Below the pieces are notes generated by a model. That model ran no database searches. It was not told where the DNA came from and saw only the letters and a list, made by a program, of their open reading frames with translations. Made by a program: the position numbers and the translations under genes. DNA of 35,874 bases from Alphaproteobacteria bacterium UBA2966 (GTDB lineage Bacteria; Pseudomonadota; Alphaproteobacteria; UBA2966), in NCBI GenBank assembly GCA_002348365.1, contig DEBC01000131.1, positions 1 to 35,874 of the forward strand. Reading direction: 5' to 3'. This document shows, piece after piece, positions 24,431 to 32,263 of this stretch (its first letter is position 1; every line of letters begins with the position of its first letter).

Positions 24431-25771
24431 GTGGATACGGCCACGACCAACAGCGTGAACCGCGTGACTTCGCGCGGCCTGATCATCTCTGCACCTGCCT
24501 CCGGTTGCGGTAAGACCACACTCACCCTGGCCCTTCTACGACTTCTCACCAGTCAGAATCTGAATGTGGCCTCATTCAAGGTGGGTCCCGACTACATCGA
24601 TCCAGCATTTCATGCCGCTGCGACGGGAGGGACGAGCCACAATGTGGACCCCTGGGGGATGCGATCGGAGACGTGCGCGACCGCTCTTACCGCTGCCGCG
24701 CGTGGTGCGGATCTCGTCATCGGCGAGGGCATGATGGGCCTCTTCGATGGTGCGGATGGGGAGGAAGGCTCGACGGCAGAGCTGGCGGCAATCCTTGGCC
24801 TGCCCGTCGTGCTCATCGTCGACGCTGGTGCGCAGGCTGCCTCGGCCGGCGCGCTGATACGCGGGTTCAGGGACTATCGCGCCAATGTGAAAGTCGCTGG
24901 GGTGATCTTCAATCGTGTCGGTGGTGAGGCGCACGCAAAGACGCTGCGGGAGGCCTGTATGCCGTTGAACGTGCCGGTGCTGGGCATGATGCCCTGGGAT
25001 GAGCGCCTAACATTGCCGGAGCGCCACCTCGGCCTCATCCAGGCCGGGGAGATCGACGAATTGGGGTCGTTCCTGGAAGTCGCGTCAGACATTGTCGAAC
25101 GACATGTCAACGTGGAGGCGCTGTTGAGATCGGCGTCAGCGATTGATACTGCTGCGAGCAATTGCGGGTCGTCGGTTTCGCCCCTTGGTCAGCGCATCGC
25201 CGTTGCGCAGGACGCGGCCTTTGCCTTCGTTTATGAGCACGTAGTGGACGGATGGCGGGGGGCAGGGTCCGAGATCCTGCCGTTTTCTCCATTGGCGGAG
25301 GAAGGAGTGCCGAAAGGTGCAGATTCGATTTACCTTCCGGGCGGCTATCCCGAGCTTCACGCAGGTACGATCAGTGGCAACCCGACATTCCTGAACGGTC
25401 TCCGCGAGGCCGCCGAGCGACGGTTGCCTGTCTATGGGGAATGCGGTGGCTATATAGTGCTGGGCGAGGCCCTCATCGACGCCGACGGTTTGTGCCACTC
25501 TATGGCCGGTTTGCTGCCCGTGGTGACATCTTTCGCGGCCCCCGTCATGCACATTGGGTATCGCGCACTCACAGTAGCGACGGATTCAGTCCTGGGTCTC
25601 TCGGGCACGGTTTTTCGGGGGCACGAGTTCCATGTCTGCAGGACCGTCACGGAGGACAAGTCCGCACCGCTGTTCGCAGCTCGTGATATCCGAGGGGAAG
25701 AAGAGACGTTTCTCGGGTGCGTACGCGGCAGTGTGATGGGTTCGTTCGCCCATCTGATCGATCGCGCGTAA
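24431..25771 (+). CDS. cobB: Cobyrinate a,c-diamide synthase (CobB/CbiA)
   Basis: A 446-residue glutamine-dependent synthetase that amidates the a and c carboxylates of (hydrogeno)cobyrinate in cobalamin synthesis, using ATP. The Walker-A motif SAPASGCGKTT is at about residues 20-30, followed by VGPDYIDPAFH and GEGMMGLFDG. The C-terminal class-I-type glutaminase domain carries LPGGYPELHA and the nucleophile C338 in YGECGGY; GHEFHVC and GSFAHLI near the end complete it. It starts at GTG. No other cobalamin gene and no obvious B12 riboswitch are within the window, so it is either part of a scattered pathway or a lone copy. The family assignment is strong; its function in vivo is inferred. Confidence 0.92.
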   Translation: MDTATTNSVNRVTSRGLIISAPASGCGKTTLTLALLRLLTSQNLNVASFKVGPDYIDPAFHAAATGGTSHNVDPWGMRSETCATALTAAARGADLVIGEGMMGLFDGADGEEGSTAELAAILGLPVVLIVDAGAQAASAGALIRGFRDYRANVKVAGVIFNRVGGEAHAKTLREACMPLNVPVLGMMPWDERLTLPERHLGLIQAGEIDELGSFLEVASDIVERHVNVEALLRSASAIDTAASNCGSSVSPLGQRIAVAQDAAFAFVYEHVVDGWRGAGSEILPFSPLAEEGVPKGADSIYLPGGYPELHAGTISGNPTFLNGLREAAERRLPVYGECGGYIVLGEALIDADGLCHSMAGLLPVVTSFAAPVMHIGYRALTVATDSVLGLSGTVFRGHEFHVCRTVTEDKSAPLFAARDIRGEEETFLGCVRGSVMGSFAHLIDRA

Positions 25772-25826
25772 GAGGTCATCTGTAACCGTGGGTCCATGTC
25801 GGTTCCCAGGTCCAGCCCGGATGAGG

Positions 25827-27239
25827 TCAGGACAGTGCAGGCGCCCTGGTATGGTGATCGGTGACGCTCTGGTAGGCGTGGGCCGCGGCGAGGAGCCTGG
25901 CCTCACCGAACGGTGGGCCGTGGAGCTGAAATCCCACCGGCAGGCCACTGGCGGAGAAGCCGCAGGGGACTGACAGGGACGGTGTTCCCAGATAGTTGGT
26001 GAAACGCGTGAAACGGGCCGAGCGGGTGAAAAGCTCCTCCACCCGATCCTGGTCCCCGAAGTCGGTTTCGGCGATTGTGGGGGTCGGGCCCGCCAGAGCC
26101 GGCGCGAACAGGACGTCGACCTGACCGTAGATCTCGCGGATATGGGAATCCAAAAGCGGTCCGCGCAGGGATTTTGCCTCAAGATATCGGGTGGCCGGCA
26201 TCAAGAGTCCTTCCTGGACCACGCTGATGGCAGCGAACGTCATGTCGCCGGGCCGCTCACGCATCCACTTGCCGCAGATTACCGCCGCTTCCGTCTTGCC
26301 GAGGATCTGTTGCAGGTCGTTGAACCGCATGACGTCGGGCACCTCCAGCTCGATGAGTTCCGCGCCGAGATCGCGGAATGCATCACTGGCGTCTGTGAGC
26401 CGTTGCCCGATCTCAGGTTCCACCTGATCGAAGGGCGAGCCGACCGCGACGCCGATCCGTACGCCTTTCAAGTCAGTGCGCAGTGCAGCGGCGTAATCGG
26501 GGACAAGGACGTCAGGGCAGGTCGTATCCCGTGGATCGTGACCGGCGATGGCCTGAAGCATGAGGGCGCAGTCCTCTGCGGTTCGCGTCATCGGCCCTGT
26601 ACAGTCGACCGAGAAGGTTCGCGGTGCCGTCCCAGCCCGGCTGACGCGCCCGAATGTCGGCTTCAGACCGACGATTCCGCACATGGCGGCAGGAATTCGT
26701 ACCGACCCGCCCGCGTCACCGCCGAGCGCCCCGAAAGCTGCCCGTGCCGCCACGCAGGCTGCCGAACCGCCGGACGAGCCGCCGCTGATGTGGTCCGTAT
26801 TCCAGGGATTGTGGGTCCGACCGTAGTGATCGTTGGCACCGGTCCCGCCCGCGGCGAATTCGTCAAGATTGAGAGCACCGGTATAAATCGCACCGGCTTC
26901 GTCAAATCGCTCCATAACGGTGGCGCGACTGGTGGCCGGCGTCTCAAAGAGAATCGTTCCGGCAGTTGCAACGTGTCCTTCCCGGTCGAACACATCCTTG
27001 TGGGCCAGAGGAACGCCGTGCAAAGGGCCGCGCCAGTTGCCGCCGGCGATCTCGGTATCGGCATGGTCAGCAGCCTGGAGAGCGGCTTCGCGATCGATAC
27101 GGAGGAAGCAGTTGAGTGCCGGTTGGACCGCTTCGGCACGATCCAGAGTCGCTTCGGTCAGTGCGACCGACGACACATCGCGACGGCGCACCGAGTCTCC
27201 GGCCTGCGCCAGTGTCAGATCGGCGAGCGGTAGACTCAT
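25827..27239 (-). CDS. Amidase signature family amidase
   Basis: A 470-residue amidase-signature enzyme that hydrolyses a carboxamide bond with the Ser-cisSer-Lys triad. The lysine is K81 (LAHKDVF), the cis-serine is in GGSSGGSAA (about residues 153-161), and the nucleophile is S179 in GGDAGGSVRIPAA. The family ending LPVGFQLHGPPFGEARLL is present. Its start overlaps the stop of the upstream AtzG-like gene (ATGA). In AtzE and GatA relatives a small GatC/AtzG-like partner stabilises the amidase, so the two products probably form a complex. The natural substrate is unknown; carboxybiuret- or ureide-type amides are one option by analogy with AtzE. Confidence 0.92.
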   Translation of the reverse strand: MSLPLADLTLAQAGDSVRRRDVSSVALTEATLDRAEAVQPALNCFLRIDREAALQAADHADTEIAGGNWRGPLHGVPLAHKDVFDREGHVATAGTILFETPATSRATVMERFDEAGAIYTGALNLDEFAAGGTGANDHYGRTHNPWNTDHISGGSSGGSAACVAARAAFGALGGDAGGSVRIPAAMCGIVGLKPTFGRVSRAGTAPRTFSVDCTGPMTRTAEDCALMLQAIAGHDPRDTTCPDVLVPDYAAALRTDLKGVRIGVAVGSPFDQVEPEIGQRLTDASDAFRDLGAELIELEVPDVMRFNDLQQILGKTEAAVICGKWMRERPGDMTFAAISVVQEGLLMPATRYLEAKSLRGPLLDSHIREIYGQVDVLFAPALAGPTPTIAETDFGDQDRVEELFTRSARFTRFTNYLGTPSLSVPCGFSASGLPVGFQLHGPPFGEARLLAAAHAYQSVTDHHTRAPALS

Positions 27240-27448
27240 GCGTCGCGTTTGTAGTCAGCCAGCTCCACCAGAGTGCGGAAGTAGCGGGCGGGATCGTCGA
27301 GACTGTCCTGCGCCATGGCAGCATCCAGGGTGACGCGATTGAGCCGGAAGGCGATGGTTGCGATCTCCTTGGCCCGTTCGGGCGTGACATCGAGGTCCTG
27401 ATGCTCCTTGAGCCAGGCTGAAATGGCGTCGCCGTCGATCTCGCTCAT
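27236..27448 (-). CDS. AtzG/GatC-like small amidase partner (DUF4089-like)
   Basis: A 70-residue protein. The WLKEHQDLDVTPERAKEIATIAFRLNRV segment gives the helical pattern of the AtzG/GatC-type small subunits, which wrap around the amidase. I chose the ATG at 27448 because the similarity starts there; an in-frame start at 27520 would add 24 residues of uncertain origin. The four-base overlap with the amidase gene supports coupled synthesis and a complex. The assignment rests on size, position and a weak sequence pattern. Confidence 0.65.
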   Translation of the reverse strand: MSEIDGDAISAWLKEHQDLDVTPERAKEIATIAFRLNRVTLDAAMAQDSLDDPARYFRTLVELADYKRDA

Positions 27449-27626
27449 AGTTTCGATCCCGTCTTCGAGGTGAATGGCAAGTTGACCGACATTATCCGTG
27501 TGCGACCGCATCGGAAACAACAGGATTCTGGCGGTGGGCGTTGGGTCATGAAAAAATGGTATCAGTCAGGCACTAATGGACCGGCGTCGGATAATTGGGA
27601 TCCGACACCACTGAGTGAGGCTGGAC

Positions 27627-28640
27627 ATGGCAGAACGGGCAGTGCCGATCATCGACATCGGTGCCTTCGAGGAAGGGAGCGGGCCGGAGAAAGCGGCGCT
27701 GGCAAGCGCTGTTGACGAAGCCTGCCGTTCCATCGGGTTTCTCGTCATTTCCGGTCATGGTGTTCCGAGGAACCTAATCGATTCAGCCCTGGCCGCCGGG
27801 CGCACGTTCTTCGATCTTCCCGAGGCCGAAAAGCGTCGCAGCCTCTCGCCAGGCGGCCTTCAATTCCTGGGCTATACCGCACCGCAGACCCGCAATCTTG
27901 CCGCCACACTCGGTGAAGAAAGGCCGCCCGATCTGCGGGAGATCTATACCGTCGGTCCAGGGGAACGGTTCGCCGAAGACTATGTGGGCCTTCCGGGTGC
28001 CAGTGATCTCTACGCGCCGAATATATGGCCCGAGCGCCCGTCAGGGTTTGCCGATGTACATCTTCGCCTCTATCGGGCCATGGAGGAACTTGCGGAGAGA
28101 GTGATGCGAATATTCGCCGTGGCGCTGGGCCTGCCGGAGACGCACTTCGCCGACAAGATCGACCGACATTTCAGCCCGCTCGGCTCATTCCACTATCCGG
28201 CGCTCGATGGGCCCGCGCAGACCGGGCAGTTGCGCTGTGGCGCACATACCGATTTCGGCAGCCTGACCATGCTGGCCATGAGCGACGAGTCGCGCGACGA
28301 TGCTCCCAGCGGTCTGCAGATCCGCGCACCCGACGGTACGTGGGAGGACGTCACGGCCGGACCACAGCAACTCGTGGTCAATATCGGAGACATGATGGTG
28401 CGATGGACCAACGACCGTTGGACGTCGACCCTGCACCGTGTCGTGGTGCCGCCGTCGGACGCCGCAAACATGCGGCGCCAGTCGATCGGTTATTTCCTGC
28501 ATCCGAACTACGATGCCGACGTTGCATGTCTGGAGACCTGCACCTCGCCCGATAACCCGCCGAAGTACCCGCCCGTGACGGCGGGTGCAGAGATGTTCAA
28601 GAAGCTCAGGTCACGTATCGCCGGCGGACAAGACGATTAG
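27627..28640 (+). CDS. Isopenicillin N synthase-like non-heme iron oxygenase (first paralogue)
   Basis: A 337-residue member of the IPNS/2OG-Fe(II) oxygenase family. The N-terminal cap reads VPIIDIGAFEEG and the helix DEACRSIGFLVISGHGVP. The iron ligands are in GAHTDFGSLTML (H and D) and TLHRVV (H); RQSIGYF supplies the R-x-S that holds 2-oxoglutarate. A cysteine pair follows near residues 300-310. In bacteria these proteins oxidise amino acids, ethylene precursors or xenobiotics; they do not imply penicillin synthesis, since no ACV synthetase is present. I chose ATG 27627 with GAGG upstream. A RidA gene begins eight bases after its stop. Confidence 0.9.
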   Translation: MAERAVPIIDIGAFEEGSGPEKAALASAVDEACRSIGFLVISGHGVPRNLIDSALAAGRTFFDLPEAEKRRSLSPGGLQFLGYTAPQTRNLAATLGEERPPDLREIYTVGPGERFAEDYVGLPGASDLYAPNIWPERPSGFADVHLRLYRAMEELAERVMRIFAVALGLPETHFADKIDRHFSPLGSFHYPALDGPAQTGQLRCGAHTDFGSLTMLAMSDESRDDAPSGLQIRAPDGTWEDVTAGPQQLVVNIGDMMVRWTNDRWTSTLHRVVVPPSDAANMRRQSIGYFLHPNYDADVACLETCTSPDNPPKYPPVTAGAEMFKKLRSRIAGGQDD

Positions 28641-28647
28641 GCACAGC

Positions 28648-29058
28648 GTGATTGAGCGACTGTCTCCGGAGGGACTGTACAAACTCCGTGATGCGGGGGG
28701 ACGGGCGTACCCACAGGTCATCCGTGTTTCGCAAGGGACACAGATCTATCTCTCGGGTCTCGTCGCCGTTGATGCCGACGGGAACCTGATCGGCGAGAAC
28801 GATATGGCTGCGCAGGCAACGGCAGTTTACGAAAACATTGGACGGGCGCTTGCTGCTGTGGGGGCGGGCCCCGGTAACGCCGTTTCGTGCACAGTCTTTG
28901 CCACTGACCTCGACAGCTATCGGCAGCACGGCAGCCCCGTCGCTGCGGCTTTCTTTGGTGAGTCACGTCCGACTTCAACCGTAGTGGAGGTTATCCGCCT
29001 CGCTGATCCCCGCTATTTGATCGACGTCCAAGTCATTGCTGTCGTGGATCGAGAGTAA
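28648..29058 (+). CDS. RidA family protein (second copy)
   Basis: A 136-residue RidA-family protein with the strand IYLSGLVAV, the helix AAQATAVYENIGRALAAVGAGPGNAV, the strand CTVFATDLDSY, and the C-terminal RPTSTVVEVIRLADPRYLIDVQVIAVV. The usual substrate-binding arginine before the last strand falls at a position reading DPRYLIDVQVIA. It starts at GTG seven bases after the stop of the oxygenase gene, so the two are co-transcribed and the RidA may clear an enamine or imine formed by the oxygenase. It differs clearly from the RidA at 24 kb and is not a recent duplicate. Confidence 0.87.
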   Translation: MIERLSPEGLYKLRDAGGRAYPQVIRVSQGTQIYLSGLVAVDADGNLIGENDMAAQATAVYENIGRALAAVGAGPGNAVSCTVFATDLDSYRQHGSPVAAAFFGESRPTSTVVEVIRLADPRYLIDVQVIAVVDRE

Positions 29059-29078
29059 CCTCAGTCAAGTCTCATCGT

Positions 29079-30083
29079 TTACGGCTCGAAGCCGGTGTCC
29101 ATGTGACGCACCTTCATGTGCTTGGACTGCGAAAGTTCCACGGTCGTAATCGGCGGATACTTGGGCGGTTCACCGGGTCCGCGACAGGTCGGCAGGCATT
29201 CGATGACCGTGTCGTAGTTGGGCTGGCCAAAAAATACGAGCGAGAGTCGTGAGCGGCCTTGACCGTCGAGCGGCACCGCGACCCGATGAAGGGTGGAAAT
29301 CCAGCGATCGTTTGTCCAGCGGCTCATCAAGTCACCCAGGTTGACGATAAAGGCTCCGGGCGGCGGCAAGACGTCGACCCACGCGCCACTCCGCGTTTTG
29401 ACCTGCAAGCAACCGGATTCGTCGTCCGTCTGTAGGATGGTGATGGAACCGTAGTCCGAATGAGCGCCAGCGCGGAGCTGACTGTCGCGCGGCGCGCCAC
29501 GCAGTGGCGGATAGTGGACGATGCGCATGCTGCTGACGGGTCGATCGACCTTATCGCTGAAATACTGTTCATCAAGGCCGAGGGCCAGCGCGAACAACCG
29601 CATCAGGTCACGTGTAAGCAGATCCACCCGGGCGAAATAGCCGCTCAGGGCCGGGCGAAATTCCGCCGGGGACTCGGGCCAGATGTTGGGCGTGAAAAAT
29701 GTCCAGGCCTCGGGGGCATGGTAGTAGGGATCGTCCGGCAGCACGTCGAGGGGGCCGATGCCGAAACTTTCCTGAAGGTCGGGCGGTGTCTCCACACCCA
29801 GCGAATAGGCCAATGCCTGATCGCCGAAAACGGTGTAGCCCCGTCCCGATTCATGGGAAGGCCGCGGGGTGTGCTGTTTCTGCTCGAGAGGCAGTTCGAA
29901 GAAGTCTCGGCCCGCCCGGCGTGCGGCATCGATCTGTGCCTCAGGAATGCCATGTCCGATGATGGTGAGAAAGCCGATCTCACGGCAGGCTTCATCCACT
30001 TGGTGCGCGATTGTCCGCGTCGCGTCCGCATCACCCGCAAGAAACGGTGCAACGTCGATGACGGGAACGCGAAGATCGGTCAT
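29079..30083 (-). CDS. Isopenicillin N synthase-like non-heme iron oxygenase (second paralogue)
   Basis: A 334-residue oxygenase of the same family as the gene at 27.6 kb. The cap is VPVIDVAPFLAGD with DEACREIGFLTIIGHGIP. Iron ligands are H and D in AGAHSDYGSITIL and H in TLHRVAVP; the R-x-S that binds 2-oxoglutarate is in GRSRLSLVFF. Both paralogues share YFLDP-type C-terminal segments ending in PPKYPPIT (PPKYPPVT in the other). The start at 30083 has AGGAG eight bases upstream. It lies convergent to the RidA gene and divergent from the GhrA-like gene. Confidence 0.9.
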   Translation of the reverse strand: MTDLRVPVIDVAPFLAGDADATRTIAHQVDEACREIGFLTIIGHGIPEAQIDAARRAGRDFFELPLEQKQHTPRPSHESGRGYTVFGDQALAYSLGVETPPDLQESFGIGPLDVLPDDPYYHAPEAWTFFTPNIWPESPAEFRPALSGYFARVDLLTRDLMRLFALALGLDEQYFSDKVDRPVSSMRIVHYPPLRGAPRDSQLRAGAHSDYGSITILQTDDESGCLQVKTRSGAWVDVLPPPGAFIVNLGDLMSRWTNDRWISTLHRVAVPLDGQGRSRLSLVFFGQPNYDTVIECLPTCRGPGEPPKYPPITTVELSQSKHMKVRHMDTGFEP

Positions 30084-30125
30084 GCGCCACACTCCTAATG
30101 AGCCATCATGCCGAATAAGGCAGTT

Positions 30126-30145
30126 ACGGGTTGGCGTCAGCCCGT
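30126..30145. promoter_or_regulatory. Near-perfect inverted repeat in a divergent promoter
   Basis: ACGGGTTG (30126-30133) and CAGCCCGT (30138-30145) are inverted copies with one mismatch around a four-base centre, GCGT. The site lies in the 100-bp gap between the oxygenase and GhrA-like starts, about 40 bp from each start, where a repressor or activator controlling both genes could bind. No repressor gene is next to it. Confidence 0.4.
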
Positions 30146-30183
30146 GGCAATGGTAGCACTTCCGCGAGTTTCCGGGAGAGGTG

Positions 30184-31119
30184 ATGATCATGGCGGTGTT
30201 GTTCCATTGCGAGTGGGAGGAGGGCGAGCAGATCCTTCAAGATCTTTCGGCCCAGATTCCAGATATGGATATCCGCATCTGGCCGGATGTGGGTGATCCG
30301 ACAGAGATCGAATTCGCCATTGTGTGGAAGCTTCCCCACGGTGAACTGGCGAAATGCCCCAATCTCAGGGCCATTCTCTCGCCGGGCGCTGGGGTTGATC
30401 ACCTGTTTGAGGATCTGGACCTGCCCGACGACGTGCCCATCGGGCGGCTCATCGACCCATTGATGGCCGACCGCATGGCCGAATACACGGCATCGCTGAC
30501 GCTGTGGTCGCATCGAAGATTCGACGATTACGCCGTGCTTCAAAGCCGCAAGGTCTGGCAGCAGGTGGCTCAAAAAGATGCCAAAGACCGGGGCGTCGGA
30601 ATTCTCGGGCTGGGCGCCCTGGGCCTCGCATCCGCCAGGTGCCTGCGGCCGTTCGGGTTCGCCCTGAGCGGCTGGAGCCGCACGGCCAAGTCGGAACCGG
30701 GCGTGACTTGTTATCACGGCGATGACACGCTGGCGCAGTTCCTCGGGGGCGCCGAGGTGCTGATTTGCCTGCTGCCGCTGACTTCGGCGACCCGCGGCAT
30801 CCTCAACGCCGCGACCTTCGGACAGATGCCAGCCGGCGCCTACCTCATCAACTGCGCGCGTGGCGCGTTGGTCGTCGAAGACGATCTGCTGGCCGCGCTC
30901 GACTCGGGGCAGCTCTCGGGCGCCGCCCTGGACGTCTTCGATATCGAGCCTCTGCCCGACGACAATCCATTGTGGACACATCCCAAAGTGCGCATCACGC
31001 CCCACGTCTCCAGCTTGACCGCGGCCGAAACAGCGGCGCCGATGCTGGCCGCCCAGATCCTTCAGGTGCAGCGCGGGGAGCCGCTGGACGGCCGCGTCGA
31101 TCCCGGTGCAGAGTACTAA
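30184..31119 (+). CDS. Glyoxylate/hydroxypyruvate reductase A-like D-2-hydroxyacid dehydrogenase
   Basis: A 311-residue NAD(P)H-dependent 2-hydroxyacid dehydrogenase of the GhrA type, reducing glyoxylate or hydroxypyruvate. The nucleotide-binding motif is GVGILGLGALGLASAR (about residues 140-155), the conserved arginine is in INCARGALV, the glutamate in DVFDIEPLP, and the catalytic histidine in ITPHVSSLT. Starts at GTG 30181, ATG 30184 and ATG 30190 are all possible; GGGAG at 30174-30178 gives the best spacing to 30184. Glyoxylate could come from nearby ureide or amide degradation, but that link is inference. Confidence 0.9.
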   Translation: MIMAVLFHCEWEEGEQILQDLSAQIPDMDIRIWPDVGDPTEIEFAIVWKLPHGELAKCPNLRAILSPGAGVDHLFEDLDLPDDVPIGRLIDPLMADRMAEYTASLTLWSHRRFDDYAVLQSRKVWQQVAQKDAKDRGVGILGLGALGLASARCLRPFGFALSGWSRTAKSEPGVTCYHGDDTLAQFLGGAEVLICLLPLTSATRGILNAATFGQMPAGAYLINCARGALVVEDDLLAALDSGQLSGAALDVFDIEPLPDDNPLWTHPKVRITPHVSSLTAAETAAPMLAAQILQVQRGEPLDGRVDPGAEY

Positions 31120-31165
31120 ATTAGGCTGCTCTGGCCTTGCCTCTGGGACGGCGGAGAGCCACTTT

Positions 31166-32190
31166 ATGAGCGCGATGAAGCGCATAGTAAATCCATGTTT
31201 TTGGCTGCTGGCGGGTTGTCTGTGGATCGCCACTCCGGCGCTGGCAGACCACACATTCCTGAGCATGCCCATCGATTGCGAAGTCGGTAAGGATTGCTAC
31301 ATCCAGGACTACGTCGACACGGATCCAGGTGCTGGCGTCGCCGATTACACGTGCGCCATGCGTGCCTACGACACCCACCGGGGGACCGACTTTCGCATCC
31401 GTGGTCTGAAAGCCATGGGATAGGGGCGTCGCGGTCATTGCTGCGGTGCCGGACGTTGTCACGGCTGTAAGGGACGGCATGACGGACGTCAGTGTCACGA
31501 GAATTCGGGATCTTGAGGCGGTGAAAAAGATCAAAACTCGCCTTGCGTTGGGAAATGTTGTCAGGATCCAACACGACCACGGTGTCGTCGCATTTTACGG
31601 ACACCTGTGTCAGGGTGAGGAAAGGTCAAAGGGTCGCGCGTGGCGAGCAACTGGGTCTGGTGGGTCTCTCCGGTGATACACAGGTTCCCCACATTCACTT
31701 TGAAGTGAAGCGGGACGGAAAGATCGTCGATCCATTCACTGGCCTGAACCCTTCTGCCGGTTGCGGGGATCAGTCAGGGGTGCCGCTCTGGCATCCGGAA
31801 ACATTCACCTTGATGCCGTAAGTATCGACGGGTCTTCACGCAGCGGGTTTCTCCACCGCTGCACCTGACCTGGTTTCGATCGATATGGGACGATACGACT
31901 CGATCTCGATAGACAGAGATGCACCGGAGCTCCGGTTCTGGGTTGCGGTCTACGGGCGCCAGGCGAGCGATAAAGAGCTTATTAAGCTCATCGGTCCAGA
32001 CTCACGAATTATGGCTGAGCACAGCAACGTGGCTGCCAAGACCCAGGCTCAGTCGTTCATCACAGTCGGCAAGCGCCGGCGCGAAGCATGGCCACCGGGT
32101 ACATACAGGGGAGTTTAAGCCTTGCAGCGTCGTGTAGACGGTGCTCAAGAGGTGGTGGTTGAAGTCGAGCGCACCATCCAGATACGCTGA
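31166..32190 (+). pseudogene. M23 family metallopeptidase, multiply disrupted pseudogene
   Basis: The product would be a secreted M23 (LytM-like) peptidase. The start at 31166 has GGAGAG seven bases upstream, then comes a signal peptide (FWLLAGCLWIATPALA), CEVGKDCYIQDYVDTDP and the first metal histidine in THRGTDF. The frame stops at 31421 (TAG), but a second frame continues VIAAVPDVVTAVRDGM and GNVVRIQHDHGVVAFYGHL; then, near 31600-31640, a third frame carries RKGQRVARGEQLGLVGLSG and the HIHFEV motif. That frame meets TAA at 31819 and again at 32116, yet reads on through a further C-terminal domain (DRDAPELRFWVAVYG, WPPGTYRG) to TGA at 32188. Two frameshifts and two internal stops cannot be rescued, so the gene is dead. 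Confidence 0.85.
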
Positions 32191-32263
32191 AGCGATGGCA
32201 GAGGGACGCACTGGTTTTCGCAAGCGGCTTCGGCGGTTGCGTTAAGAATTTCCAGCCGAACGC

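Noticed and set aside
26142..27233. 363-codon rightward open frame
   Set aside because: Fully antisense to the amidase, whose triad is complete; its composition is noise.
27627..30083. Beta-lactam biosynthesis cluster
   Set aside because: The IPNS-like proteins belong to the broad oxygenase family, and there is no ACV synthetase or acyltransferase.
30124..31272. 382-codon leftward open frame
   Set aside because: Antisense to the GhrA-like gene and the start of the M23 pseudogene; no motif.
19762..32118. Alternative genetic code explaining the internal stops
   Set aside because: TAA, TAG and TGA are all used as normal terminators by intact genes here, and the M23 gene also has frameshifts.
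32195..32245. 16-codon basic frame MAEGRTGFRKRLRRLR before the hypothetical protein
   Set aside because: Too short, without a ribosome-binding site; it may be part of decayed sequence after the M23 pseudogene.
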